NCBI GenBank assembly: GCA_037179515.1
Contig: JAXCGZ010020806.1
Coordinates: 85,001 to 149,000, forward strand
Reading direction: 5' to 3'
Source: Halocaridina rubra
Lineage: Eukaryota; Arthropoda; Malacostraca; Decapoda; Atyidae
Length of the DNA: 64,000 bases
Made by a program: the position numbers and the translations under genes
In this document: in pieces, positions 37,447 through 52,798 of the stretch
Layout: every line of letters starts with the position of its first letter
How positions within the stretch are numbered: the first letter of the stretch is position 1
The notes under the pieces: generated by a model
What the model was told of the DNA's origin: nothing
Database searches by the model: none
What the model saw: only the letters and a program-made list of their open reading frames with translations

Positions 37447-38589
37447 CAGGGAGTCCTCATATGATTTAAGGGTTCCTTTCCGGACAGGCGACTTAAGTTG
37501 AAGATCGAAGTATGTCGGAGCTGACATGAGCTCAAACCTGGGACAAAAAAAAAAAAAAAAAAATTAAGGGGACCCTATTTTCCTAATGGTTTTTAAAAAA
37601 ATTATTAAAACTAATCTTCATACTATTCCTAAACTTTGAAATTGACGTAATAAACAGGTACTCTTCAGTATACATGTACTGTACAGTAAAATGAAACAAC
37701 ACATACATAAAAATGTCTGCACTATATTACACTTCAGTACATTTACTGTGTTACTGTATAGTACAAAACTGTAAATAGTACCTGTACAATATACTGTACT
37801 CATGTGGTGTGTTACATAGGGAAGAAGAGACTTGCTTATCAGGAGAAAGCTTGCTATGTCAGCTGCTGATGAGACAGGGGCAGGCAGGTGTCTGGAAAGG
37901 CAAAAGAACTATCATTACATAATCTAGTAAAAATTCAACTATAAGATATAAAACACTTATAAACATAAAAATATTACCCTAGTATCTCCTTTTTTATCAT
38001 GTTGATGGCATTATTTATTTATTTTTATATACACAATTGGTTATATTGAAAATTATATTGAATTTAAAAAGAAAAAATACAGACCCATAGTTTTTCTTTT
38101 TAAGCCATTCAACTTTTTTAAATATTGGTAACACAGCTGCCAATTTCCACTCCTTGGATACCAATCCTCATTTCATTAAATTATGGAATAGTGCAGTTAG
38201 TGGACCACTAAGCTCTACCTTGCACTTCTTTAATACTGTAGCATAAATTTCATGAGGTCCCAGAGATTTATGAGTCTTTATCTATTTCTTTTATTACATC
38301 CTCCCTTGTAATATTTATTGTACTAAGTATAAGGACAGTCTGTGTATATGTATTCTACTTCTGGAATATTTTCCAAGTTTTCATTGGTAAATACAGCTAA
38401 GAAATATTTAAACATGTACACATCTCTTTATCATCATCTGTGAAATGACCGTTGGCTACTCCAACTGGTCCAACTTTTAACCCCTAGAGGACCAGGAAGG
38501 AAGGGAAAGGAAAACAAAAATTATTTTTAAACCTTTGTCGTAAACTGGAAACGGCATAAGTCGAAACGACATTATATGAGGGCTCCCTG
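37447..38589. mobile_element. R2: TA-flanked non-autonomous element
   Basis: The left end is CAGGGAGTCCTCATATGATT and the right end, inverted, is CAGGGAGCCCTCATATAATG. The ends extend as imperfect repeats for about 60 bp, and TA-rich flanks are present. About 38090-38470 is captured LINE sequence. The element is 1143 bp long. Confidence 0.7.
38090..38470 (-). pseudogene. LINE H fragment captured inside R2
   Basis: Minus-strand reading gives degraded pieces of a CR1-like linker and RT start (FTDDDKEM, VFTNENLENIPEVEY, LKKCKVELSGPL-like) with several stops and shifts. It is distinct from LINE B. Confidence 0.5.
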
Positions 38590-38604
38590 TATATACAGAA
38601 GATA

Positions 38605-39528
38605 GTGAGGAGTAAGGATTGGAAAAATAAAGGAAGGTTGAGAATTGGAAATTGGAATGTTGGCAGCCCTACAGGAAAAGGAATAGAGTTGGTTGATGTC
38701 ATGCAGAGAAAGAAGATTATGATTTTATGTATACAAGAGACTAAATGGAAGGGGAAAAGGGGTATTAAGTTTACTTCACTGGTGAAGATACAAGGAGAAA
38801 TGGGGTAGGAATTATTCTTCATCCAGATTTGCAAGAAAGTGTTATAGAAGTCCAGCGTATCAGTGACAGGCTCATGGGTTTAAAATTCGTAAAGCATAAG
38901 AGTGTATGGCATATTACTCGGCATACGCTCCTCAACAAGGGTGTAGTGAGGAGGAGTTCAGGGGGACCTAGAAGAATATATAATTGGAGTTCCAAGAAGT
39001 GAACTGTTAGTGTTATCTGGGAGCATGAATGCCCATGTAGGAGAGAGTTCTGATGGCTTTGAAGGAATACATGGAGGAAGAGGGTTTGGAAGAAGAAATC
39101 AGGAAGGTAATAGATTTTTGGAATTAGCAGAAGCTATGAATCTGGTCGTAATGAATACACAGTTTGAGAAAAGGAAAAGTCATCTGGTAACATTCAAAAG
39201 TGGACAAAATGAAACAAATTGATTATATTCTGGTAAGGGAAGAGGACAAGAAAATCATTATGGATTGTAAAGTTATGCCAAATGAATCTATCGTAGGTCA
39301 ACATAAACTGATAGAGGCAGATTTTAGGTTGAAATTAGTGAAGTGTAGAAAACCCCCAGCCAGGAATAGGAGGATCAAAACTTGGAAGCTGAATGGGGAG
39401 AAGGCAGGAGAGTTCAGAAATAAAGTGAGAAGAGCAGAAGAAGAGAGATATATGAATGGAATGCCAGAGTCACCTGAAGGGATATGGGTTGATATGAAAG
39501 AGATTGTGGTCCCAGCAGCAGCAGAGGT
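38605..39528 (+). pseudogene. LINE E endonuclease
   Basis: Frames 38605-38808, 39010-39222 and 39200-39532 belong to one APE-type endonuclease. The start is GRLRIGNWNVGSPTGKG, then ILCIQETKWKG (catalytic Glu motif), then a degraded middle and FKSGQNE/QIDYILVR and VGQHKLIEADF, where QHKL replaces the usual SDH-type motif. It ends AAAEV where LINE B copy 3 begins. Frameshifts near 38800-39000 and 39220. Confidence 0.75.
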
Positions 39529-42500
39529 GTGATTACCTAATTGAGCTTTCGGGTAAGAGCCCAGAGCTCGAATCTTCCCGTCTCCTGATCGGTTCCATTT
39601 TGTACTTAGTGATACTTTTCACACTGTCCTGAAAACTATGGATTGAGATAGCATTAACTACCTCCTTGCTTAGCGAATTCCAGTTATCAACTACTCTTCC
39701 ACTTAAAAAGTACTTCCTTACATCCTGCAAAGAAGTTTTCTTATGAAGCTTCAAACTATGACCTCTAGTCCTAGTGCCAGCCATATCAAAATATCGATCC
39801 CTATCCACTCAATCGTAACCATGAAGGAATTTAAAGACTGTCACCATATCCCCCCCTCAATCTTCTAGTTTCGAGTGATGGTAAGTCTAATTCCCTCAGC
39901 CTCTCATCATAACTGAGTTTACGTATTTCTGGCACCAGTTTCGTGGCATGTCTTTGAACTTTTTCAAGTTTAGCTATGTGCTTTTTCAAGTGCGGATTAA
40001 AAAAAGGGGGCTGCATATCGAAGTTTGGCCTCGCATAATTTACATAAATATTTCTGAACATTTCCTTGTCCATGTGCCTGAAGGCTACCCTTACATTTGA
40101 TAATAAGGCATTTGCTGCCCATACTATGCCATTTATATGCATTTCTGGAGACAAATCTGCCAGTATGTTTACTCCTAGATCTCTCTCATCCTCTGTCTCT
40201 TGAAATTGTACTCCAGCCACCGAGTAGTCAAGCTAGGGCCTTCGTGCACTTGTACCCATTCTCATCACCTTATATTTTGAAGTATTGAATTTCATTAGCT
40301 ACTTTTTTGACCACTCATGGAGACTATTTAGATCTTGCTGAAGTTCTCTACCATTGTTCTCGTTTCTTACTTTCTTCACAATCTTTGCAGCATCTGCAAA
40401 CATATTCATGAATGAATTTACATACTCTGGTAGGTCATTTACATATACAAGGAACAAAAGTGGCCCTAAAACTGACCCCTGTGGAACTCCACTACTAACT
40501 CTTCTCCATTCAGACACTGAGTGTCCTACTCTTACCCTCTGCTCCTTTCCTTCTAAGTAAGTTTTTATCCATTCCAAGACATTTCCACCTATTCTAGCCA
40601 TTTCGTGCAGCTTCCCAATAAGTCTCTCATGTGGAACAGTGTCAAATAGCTTTCTGGAAGTCTAGGAATATGCAATCTGCCCAGACCTCTCTTTCCTGTA
40701 AGATTCGGCTTACCTCATCATAAAATTCTAATAAGATTGTTACTGTTATTCTACGTTCTCTGAAGACATGTTGTCTCACTGACAAAAAGTTGAAGGATTC
40801 CAAGTGAAGAGAGATATATTTCCTTGGTAGTTTTTCCATAACTTTGCAAACTATGCTGGTCAAGGAAACTGATCTATAGTTTAGAACCGTATCCCTCCTT
40901 CCCATTTTGAAGATAGGTATCACGTTTGCTTGTTTCCAGTATCTTGGAATCTCTCCTGACTCCAGTGACTTTTTAAATATGATACTTAGTGCCACTGATA
41001 CTGAGTTTGTGCATTTTTTAAGTACATGAGGGGATATATCATCAGGACCTGTATCTTTATGGACATCTAACTCCATCAGCGCTTTGCATACCTCTCTGGC
41101 TGAAAGGGTGATGTTTTCTAATACCAGCCCTCGAGCTTCTATCTCTGCAATCTGAAGGGTTGGGGTATTTTCTACTGTAAATACTGACTGAAACTCCTTG
41201 TTCAATTCTTTGCAGATCTCTTCATCCGTCTCAGTGATGCTTCCATCTGCTCTTTTAAGCCTTAAAACCTGTTCTTTTACCTTCAGTTTTCCTCTTATAA
41301 AACTGTGGAAAAGCTTGGGATTTTTTTTAGCCTTCCTGGTGATGTCCCTTTTATAGTCTCTCTCTGCTTCTCTTCTTTTACTTAGGTAATAATTTCTTGC
41401 TCTTTTGTAGGTTTGCCAGGCATTTATGTTTTTTCTCCTCCTATACTCTTTCCAGCATTTGTCTCTCCACTCCTTAGCTTTTTTGCACTCAATATTGAAC
41501 CATTTCTCTCTGGCATGAATTACACCTACTTTGGTGACAGGTATGCAGCAATCTACTATTCCCATATTTCTCACAAAAGATGTCGTACATTTCTTGAACA
41601 GATTTGCTGTAAAATAAGGTTCTCCAATCAATAACTGCAAAGAGCTCATTCATTTTGATGTAATCTCCTTTCAGATAGTTCCTCCTCATGTCCTCAGTGC
41701 CTCTACTTTCAGGCAGAATATCTTCAATATTATACTCCATCAATAACACACAGTGGTCACTATTTCCAATTGGTAGTTGGTGGTTCTTACTAAATTTTTT
41801 CAATATCCAACACGTTAGCTGTGAATACTAGATCAAGTAGTGATGGCTCATCCCCATCCCTGGCCCTCGTTGGTTCCATTACATGTTGGTGTAGGAAATT
41901 CCCTTGTACACTATCTACGAATCTTGCCCCGAATGAGTCCTCACCACTGTGTGGGTCAAGATTTATCCAAGCTATCTCTTTATGATTATATCTCCCATAA
42001 TCAAAATCCTACATTTTCTCTCCCGTGCCATGTTAACAACCGAGTTTATGACTTCAATAGTACCTATATGGCTTTCCTAATAAACTTCTAGCCTATGTTG
42101 GTTCCTTGGTGGGTTATATACAACAGTTATTATAATGCTCTCTGACCCAGTATTTATGCGAACAACAAGAAATTCCTTGAACACACTTTCTATAACCAAG
42201 TTTATTTTTTCAACCTGAATCCTTTCACTTATGAGCAGTGCTATCCTTCCGCCAGTCCTCTCAGATCTTTCAACTATTAATATTCTTAAGCCCTTAGGAA
42301 AAACTGTGACACTGTTTATGTCCTCACTCAACTTAGTCACTGTAACTGCTACTATATCTGCCTTACTGTTGTAAATTTACTTCTAACCTGGATTCTCTCT
42401 CTCTTCGCCGTAAGGTATCTTCCCTCTCGCTTTTCTATCGCTACTACTTCCATCGCTGCTCTGATGAGTTGCCGAGTTGCATCCCTCCTCCACTACCGAG

Positions 42501-42937
42501 GCCGCGTAACACCCGCCAAGCGGCCTCATCTCATAGGTACTGTGTGGAGATTTGTAGCTCGCGGATTGGTCGGTGCAACGACTGCTTCTTCCCATCTACC
42601 TCCAGACTCTGGAACTCTCTTCCTCCTTCTGTCTTTCCTAATTCTTGTGACCTTTCATCCTTCAAAAAGCAGATCTATCGTCATCTCAGAGCCTAGTCCT
42701 CCATATCTCTGGGTCCTCTTTACTTTGACTGTTTGTTTCTGTCTGTCTTTTTCCTTTGTGTGACATTACCTCATCTCTGCCTTGCCCTTAACCTTTTTCT
42801 TTTGCTTCATCTTGGTATTTTCTCGTGCCCGGGCCTTTGTTGATGAGGGCAGTTTCTGCCTGTCCCCGGTGTCACACTCTTAAAAAAAAAAAATCCTATC
42901 TTTTAATTCTACTGCCTTACCAGCTAATCCATCAGCA
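39529..42937 (-). mobile_element. LINE B copy 3, inserted in LINE E and split by LINE D copy 2
   Basis: Minus strand. The 3' motif (inverse gtgattacctaatt) is at 39529. The frames: 39533-39808 and 39831-40220 (C-terminus), 40299-40601 (RT), 40642-41649 (RT and linker), 41489-41803 and 42077-42340 (endonuclease start with TKLSEDINSVTVFPKG, YNPPRNQ). A last piece at 42894-42937 lies beyond LINE D copy 2. The RT catalytic box reads FADAAKIV: the second Asp is lost, so the enzyme is dead. Many frameshifts. Confidence 0.87.
42373..42893 (+). mobile_element. LINE D copy 2, 5'-truncated, inside LINE B copy 3
   Basis: About 520 bp of the LINE D 3' end in plus orientation. The C-terminus (42469-42696) reads PPLPRPRNTRQ, TSRLWNSLPPSVFPNS and ends IYRHLRA. 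A short 3' UTR with 'ccggtgtcacactctt' and a poly(A) run at 42882-42893 follow. The same C-terminus is seen on the minus strand in copy 1 (24454-24857). It cuts the first part of the LINE B endonuclease. Confidence 0.85.
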
Positions 42938-44837
42938 GCAAGAAAAATAAACATGGTGGTGGAATCAAGATATTCAAACAGCTCTGAAGGAGAAGAGCAT
43001 AGCCATAAGAACCTGGGAAGAAAATAACAACCACCAAACGAGAGAAAAGTACAGTCGAACAAAGAGAGTAGGAAAGAGAATGGTAGCCATTGCAAAGGGA
43101 GAAGCAAAGAGAGAGTGGTGTGAGATGATGGGAACACCAAAAGTATAAAAGATGATTTACAAAATTGCAGAATCGAGAAGAAAAAACTGTCAGGACGTAG
43201 GAGAAGTAGGAATCACAAAAAGATGAAAATGGAAATATCCTAATAGAGGAAGGAGAAGTCAAGAGAAGATGGAAAGAATATTTTTTACATCTCTTAAACA
43301 CTGAAAACGATTGTGAAGAACTAGAAAGTGTCCCTCCAGTAGAATGACCGATAGCAAACATCAGGGAAAGTGATGTAGAAAATGCTATAAAGAAAGGAAA
43401 ATCAAATAAAGCTGCAGGAAAGTCAGAGGTAACAATAGAAATTATCAAAGCTTTGGGAACTCTAGGAAAAGAGTGGGTGCATACACTGTTGGATAAGATC
43501 TGGGATGTAGAAGAAATGCCAAGGGACTGGAATGGTAGTTGGATGATTAAAATATATAAACAGAAAGGAGACGTGTTAGATCGTGGGAACTACAGGGGAA
43601 TAAAGCTTTTGGAGCATGTATTTAAGATATTAGAAAGATTAGTAGAAGGAAGGTTGAGAGTCTTGATAGATATACATGAACAGCAGTTTGGATTTATGAA
43701 AGGAAAGAGCTTAGTGGATGCAATTTTTATAGTACGTCAAGTCCAAGAAAAGTATTTAGAAGGAAACTGAAAAGTTTACATTTGTTTTGTGGATCTTGAA
43801 AAGGCGTATGATAGGGTACCGGGAAGAGTGGTGTATTGGTGTTTGAGAGAGAGAAGAGTACCGGTGAAGTTAGTAAGAATAGTGAAGATGATGTATGAGG
43901 GGGCAGGACCCATCGTGCAGACAAAGTATGGGGAGACTGAGGCATTCCCTGTGGAAGTCGGCCTCCATCAGGGATCAGCTCTGAGGCCGTTCATGCTCCT
44001 CGTTGTCTCAACACTTTGACAAGAGACTTAAGAAATAATGAAGAGCTGTGGGAACTGATGTTTGCCGATGATTTAATCATTATAGCAGACACAGAAGATG
44101 AACTACAAGAAAGGTTTTCAGCATGGAAAAGGGCCCTCGAAAATAAAGGATTGAAAGTAAACCCAGGAAAGACAGAGCTAATGGTTAGTAGTAAAGGAGG
44201 TCAGGAAGAGGTAAGCCTCCAAATGGAAGATGGTACAGTGCTAAGTCAGAGCAGTGAGTTTAACTACTTGGGATCAGTATTAACAGAGGAGGGCGGTACA
44301 GAGAAAGCAGTGAGACAGAGAGTGAGGGAAGCATGGCGAAAATGGAAAGAAGTGACTGGAGTTATCTTAGACAAGAAAATGCCGTTAAAACTCAGAATGA
44401 AGATATACAAGACAGTGGTCAGGCCTGCACTGCTATATGGGGCAGAAACTTGGTCACTTAGGAGGAGAGAGAAGGGACTGTTGGAGAGAACAGAAATGAG
44501 GATAGTTAGATGGATTGCGGGAATATCATTACTGGAGAGGAGGGAGAGTCGAGATATAAGAAGAATGTGTGGAATTTGTAATGTCATAGAGAAGGCTAGG
44601 GAAGCTCGTCTGAGATACTATGGCCATGTAGTAAGAAGAGGGGAGGAGGAACCAATCAGGAGAGTTAAGAACATGCCAGTGATAGGGAGAAGGAGTGTGG
44701 GGCACCAGCGGATCAGAAGGATGGACGTGGTGGGGAGGGATATGGTTGAAGTTGGATTGGAGGAGGGAGATGCAAGGGATAGGAACAAGTGGAGGAAGTT
44801 AACTCGAGTGGCCGACCCTGCTATTCAGTGGGATTAA
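42938..44837 (+). pseudogene. LINE E reverse transcriptase and C-terminus
   Basis: A degraded linker (42938-43450) precedes a good RT. 43453-43770 holds DWNGSWMIKIYKQKGDVLD, NYRGIKLLEHVFKILE and EQQFGFMKGKSLVDAIFIV. 43789-44019 holds CFVDLEKAYDRVPG and VGLHQGSALRPF. 44016-44837 holds the catalytic box LMFADDLIIIAD, LGSVLTEEGGTEK, LYGAETWSLRR and an RTE-like tail LRYYGHVVRRGEEEP. One TGA near 43768 and one frameshift near 44015 interrupt it. It ends DPAIQWD. Confidence 0.83.
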
Positions 44838-44854
44838 TATGGTCGAAGGAAGAA

Positions 44855-44970
<116 letters not shown>

Positions 44971-45054
44971 AATGAAAACCATTAAATTTTTTTTTATCAA
45001 TTAAACATTGAAAATCATAAAAAAAAATATTTCTATACGATTCCAAAACATGAA

Positions 45055-45956
45055 TGTCAACGGGGAATATGCATAAGAACTAGCAAAACGAATAAAGAAG
45101 CTGGAAGGGGAAAAGAGTGAACTAGAAACCAGAATTAGAAATTAACAACAAGCAGCTGAATGACAACCTAAATGAATTAGATCTTAGTTCACTGCTCTCA
45201 TCTGAGAGAGGCGAGATTGCAGCTTGGAATATCCAGATTTAGGAAAACATTGAACAGTTTAGAAAAGAGTTTCAGGAGCTGAATATGGAAATGATGCTAT
45301 GAAAACTTCCTTTGCTGATGCACTAAAGGGGAATGTGGCAGTATAAGAGGCTGTAAAGGTAGTGGCACTGGAAAACATACAAACAGTTGGCTATAAAGAG
45401 ACAGTAATCGAAAAAATGAAAGACGTTGTGATGGAAAGGGCAAATCTGCTGATTAAACAGACACTTGAAAAAGAGAAGACAATGGTAATCTCAGGCATAA
45501 GCGAATCCCAGGAGTCAACATGGCAGGGGAGACTCGAAGAAAATAAAGCTACGGTTATAGACCTGATAAGAAAGCTTGGAGTAGTTTGTGGTCCTGAGGA
45601 TATTGTAAACATTCACCAACTAGGTAAATATTCGAGGGAAGGAAAGCAATGACCAACAATAGCAACTTTGAGAGGGGGAAACATGTAGAGAAATACTGAT
45701 GAGAAAAAAAAGTCTTAAAGACCTTCAAGAATTCAAAGAAGTGTTCATTAGACGATACAAAACACAGGAAGAGATGGGAAAGATCAAAAACTTGTTGCAA
45801 GAGGCAAGAAGGTTAAATGATGAAAGAAATGAAGAAGAGAAGACAAATTTTCATTTCAGAGTTCTTCCAGACAAAGGGGAGATAAAGAAGATAATGACAG
45901 AAGATCAGGGGATGGGGCCTAATCAAGATTGTTATACACAAATGCTAATGGATTAG
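45055..45956 (+). pseudogene. LINE B ORF1 (coiled coil plus RRM-like region)
   Basis: Frames 45362-45652 and 45699-45956 plus weaker sequence from 45055. The first part is rich in Lys/Glu/Leu heptad-like patterns (LETRIRN, LNDNLNELD), suggesting a coiled coil. The middle reads TMVISGISESQES … DIVNIHQLGKYSREG … SLKDLQEFKEVFIRRY, which fits the RRM-like RNA-binding fold of non-LTR ORF1 proteins. Several stops. RNA chaperone role inferred from family, not shown. Confidence 0.6.
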
Positions 45957-48786
45957 CTGGTAAGGCAGTAGAATTAAAAGATAGGATTCACAACAGTAAG
46001 GCAGATATAGTAGCAATTACAGAGACTAAATTGAGTGAGGACATAAACAGTGTCACAGTTTTTCCTAAGGGCTTCAGACTATTAAGGGTTGAAAGATCTG
46101 AGAGGACTGGTGGAGGGATAGCACTGCTCATAAGTGAAAGGATTCAAGTTGAAATAAACTTGGCTATAGAAAGTGAGTTCAAGGAATTTCTTGTTGCTCG
46201 CATAAATACTGGGTCAGAGAGCATTATAATAACTGTTGTATATAACCCACCAAGGAACCAGAATAGGCTAGAAGTTTATTAGGAAATCCATATAGGTACT
46301 ATTGAAGTCATAAACTCGGTTGTTAACATGGCACGGGAGAGGAAATGTAGGATTTTGATTATGGGAGATTTTAATCATAAAGAGATAGATTGGATAAATT
46401 TTGACCCACACAGTGGTGAGGACTCATTCGAGGCAAGATTCGTAGATTGTGTACAAGGGAATTTCCTACACCAACAAGTAATGGAACCAACGAGAGCCAG
46501 GGGTGGGGATGAGCCATCACTACTTGATCTAGTATTCACAGATAATGTGTTGGATATTGAAAAAATTATGTATGAACCACCAATAGGAAAGAGTGACCAC
46601 TGTGTGTTGTTCATGGAGTATATCATTGAAGATATTCTGCCTGAAAGTAGAGGCAATGAGGACATGAGGAGGAACTATCCGAAAAGAGATTACATCAAAA
46701 TGAATGATCTTTTTGCAGTTATTAACAGGAGAACCTTATTTTACAACAAATCTGTACAAGAAATGTATGACTTCTTTTGTGAGAAATATGGGAAGATAGT
46801 AGATTGCTGCATACCTGTCACCAAAGTAGGTGTAATTCATGCCAGAGAGAAATGGTTCGATAGTGAGTGTAAAAGAGCTGAGGTGTGGAGAGACAAATGC
46901 TGGAAAAGGTATAGGAGGAGATAAAACATAAATGCCTGGCAAACCTACAAAAGCAAGAAATGATTACCTAAGTAATAGAAGAGAGGCAGAGAGAGACTAT
47001 GAGAGGGACATCACCAGGAAGGCCAAAGAAAATCCCAAGCTTTTCCACAGCTTTATCAGAGGAGAAGTGAATGTAAAAGAACAGATTTTAAGGCTTAAGA
47101 GAGCAGATGGAAGCATCACTGAGACGGATGACGAGATCTGCAAAGACTTGAAAAGGATTTTCAGTCAGTATTTACAGTAGAAAAAACCCAACCCCCTTAG
47201 ATTGCAGAGATAGAAGTTCAAGGACTGGTATTAGAGAACACCAACCTTACAGCCACAGAGGTATGCAAAGCGCTGATGGAGTTAGATGTTCATAAAGATA
47301 CAGGTCCTGATGATATATCCCCTCATGTACTTAAAAAATGCGCAAACTCAATATCAGTGGCACTAAGTATCATATTTAAAAAGTCACTGGAGTCAGGGGC
47401 GATTCCAAAATGCTGGAAACAAGCAAACGTGATACCTATCTTCAAAAAGGGAAGGAGGGATACGGCTCTGAACTATAGACCAGTTTCCTTGACCAGCATA
47501 GTTTGCAGAGTTATGGAGGAACTACTAAGGAAACATATCTCTCTTCACTTGGAATCCTTCAACATTTTGTCAGTGAGGCAACATGGCTTCAGAGAACGTA
47601 GATCAACAGTTATAAATGTATTAGAATTTTATGATGAGGTAAGCCGAATCTTACAGGAAAGAGAGGGCTGGGCAGATTATATATTCCTAGACTTCCAGAA
47701 AGCGGTTGACACTGTTCCACATGGGAGACTTATTAGGAAGCTGCACGAAATGGCTAGAGTAGGTGGAAATGTTTTAGAATGGATAAAAACTTACTTAGAA
47801 GGAAGGGAACAGAGGGTTAGAGTAAGACAGTGTCTGAATGGAGAAGAGTTAGTAGTGGAGTTCCACAGGGTTCAGTTTTAGGGCCACTTTTGTTCCTTGT
47901 ATATATAAATGATCTACCAGAGTCTGTAAATTCATTCATGAATATGTTTGCAGATGATGCAAAGATTGTGAAGAAAGTAAGAAACGAGAACAATGGTAGA
48001 GAACTTCAGGAAGAGCTAAATAGGCTGCATGAATGGTCAGAAAAGTAGCTAATGAAATTCAATACTTCAAAATGTAAGGTAATGAGAATGGGTACAAGTG
48101 CAAGAAGGCCCAAGCTTGACTACTCGGTGGCTGGAGTACAACTTCAAGAAACAGAAAATGAGAGAGATCTAGGAGTAAACATACTGGCAGATTTGTCTCC
48201 AGAAATACATATAAAAGTCATAGTAAGGGCAGCATATGCCTTATTATCAAATGTAAGGGTAGCCTTCAGGCACATGGACAAGGAAATGTTCAGAACTATT
48301 TATGTAACCTATGTAAGGCCAAAACTCGATTATGCAGCCCCCTTTTGGAATCCGCACTTGAAAAAGCACATAGCTAAGCTTGAAAAAGTTCAAAGACATG
48401 CCACGAAACTGGTGCCAGAAACACGGAATCTCAGTTATGATGAGAGGCTGAGGGAATTAGACTTACCATCACTCGGAGCTAGAGGATTGAGGGGGGATAT
48501 GGTGAGAGTCTTTAAATTCCTTCATGGTTATGATAGAGTGGATAGGGATCGATATTTTGATATTGTTGGCTCTAGAACTAGAGGTCATAGTTTGAAGCTT
48601 TATAAGAAAACTTCTTTGCAGGATGTAAGGAAATACTTTCTCAGTGTAAGAGTAGTTGATAATTGGAATTGGCTAAGCGAGGAGGTAGTTAATGCTCTCT
48701 CAATCCATAGTTTTAAGGACAGGTATGATAGAAAATGGAACCGATCTGTTGACGGGAAGATACGAGCTTTGGGCGCTTTCCCGTAA
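45929..48786 (+). pseudogene. LINE B copy 4 ORF2 (endonuclease and reverse transcriptase)
   Basis: Pieces: 45929-46282 (endonuclease start TNANGLAGKA, ITETKLSED; ends at a stop after RLEVY), 46328-46924 (ILIMGDFNHKEIDW, SLLDLVFTDN, GKSDHCVLF, then a stop in the basic linker), 46932-47180, 47276-47881 (RT fingers and palm), 47830-48048 (GVPQGSVLGPLLFLVYIND, FADDAKIV) and 48052-48786 (thumb and C-terminus). Catalytic motifs of both enzymes are kept. The copy is broken by about three stops and three frameshifts only. Confidence 0.85.
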
Positions 48787-48819
48787 ACACAATTAGGCAA
48801 TCACAATTAGGTAATCACA

Positions 48820-52357
<3,538 letters not shown>

Positions 52358-52798
52358 ATTCAAGAGGACTGCTTGAATAAATGATAACATATAAGTAAGT
52401 GACCATTGCACACACTTACTTGTCAACTAAGTCGAAAACATATATTCCTCTGATATCTGTTATTTGGTTATTAAAATGAGAACAAAAATTCTCTCCAAAT
52501 AAGTTCTATGTGATGCTTTTTTTGTGTGGCTTATTCTCGCTATTAGGCTTGAAGGGAACTTATATACTGTAAGAAAATCACTGCCCCAGCAGCAAATAAA
52601 CCTTGACATATTTTTAAGGATATCCTCTAAACATCAGTGGTGTGACTTGAAGCCTTTCTTAAAGAAGACAGTTATTTCCAAAATTCTAGGAATACTTCTT
52701 ACACCATCAAAATATACATACTTGTACCATTTGAGGTTTTAGAGTAACTTGAAGCTTTTTTCCAGTGTACCTTAAAAATAATAATAATAATAATGCTA

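Larger units (their letters stand above)
45040..48815 (+). mobile_element. LINE B copy 4: nearly full length
   Basis: The longest member of the family here (about 3.8 kb). It has an ORF1 region, complete endonuclease, RT and C-terminus, and ends with two tandem copies of the terminal motif (AATTAGGCAATCAC, AATTAGGTAATCAC) at 48788-48818. It lacks poly(A), as is usual for CR1/L2-type elements. The exact 5' end is unclear. Confidence 0.85.
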
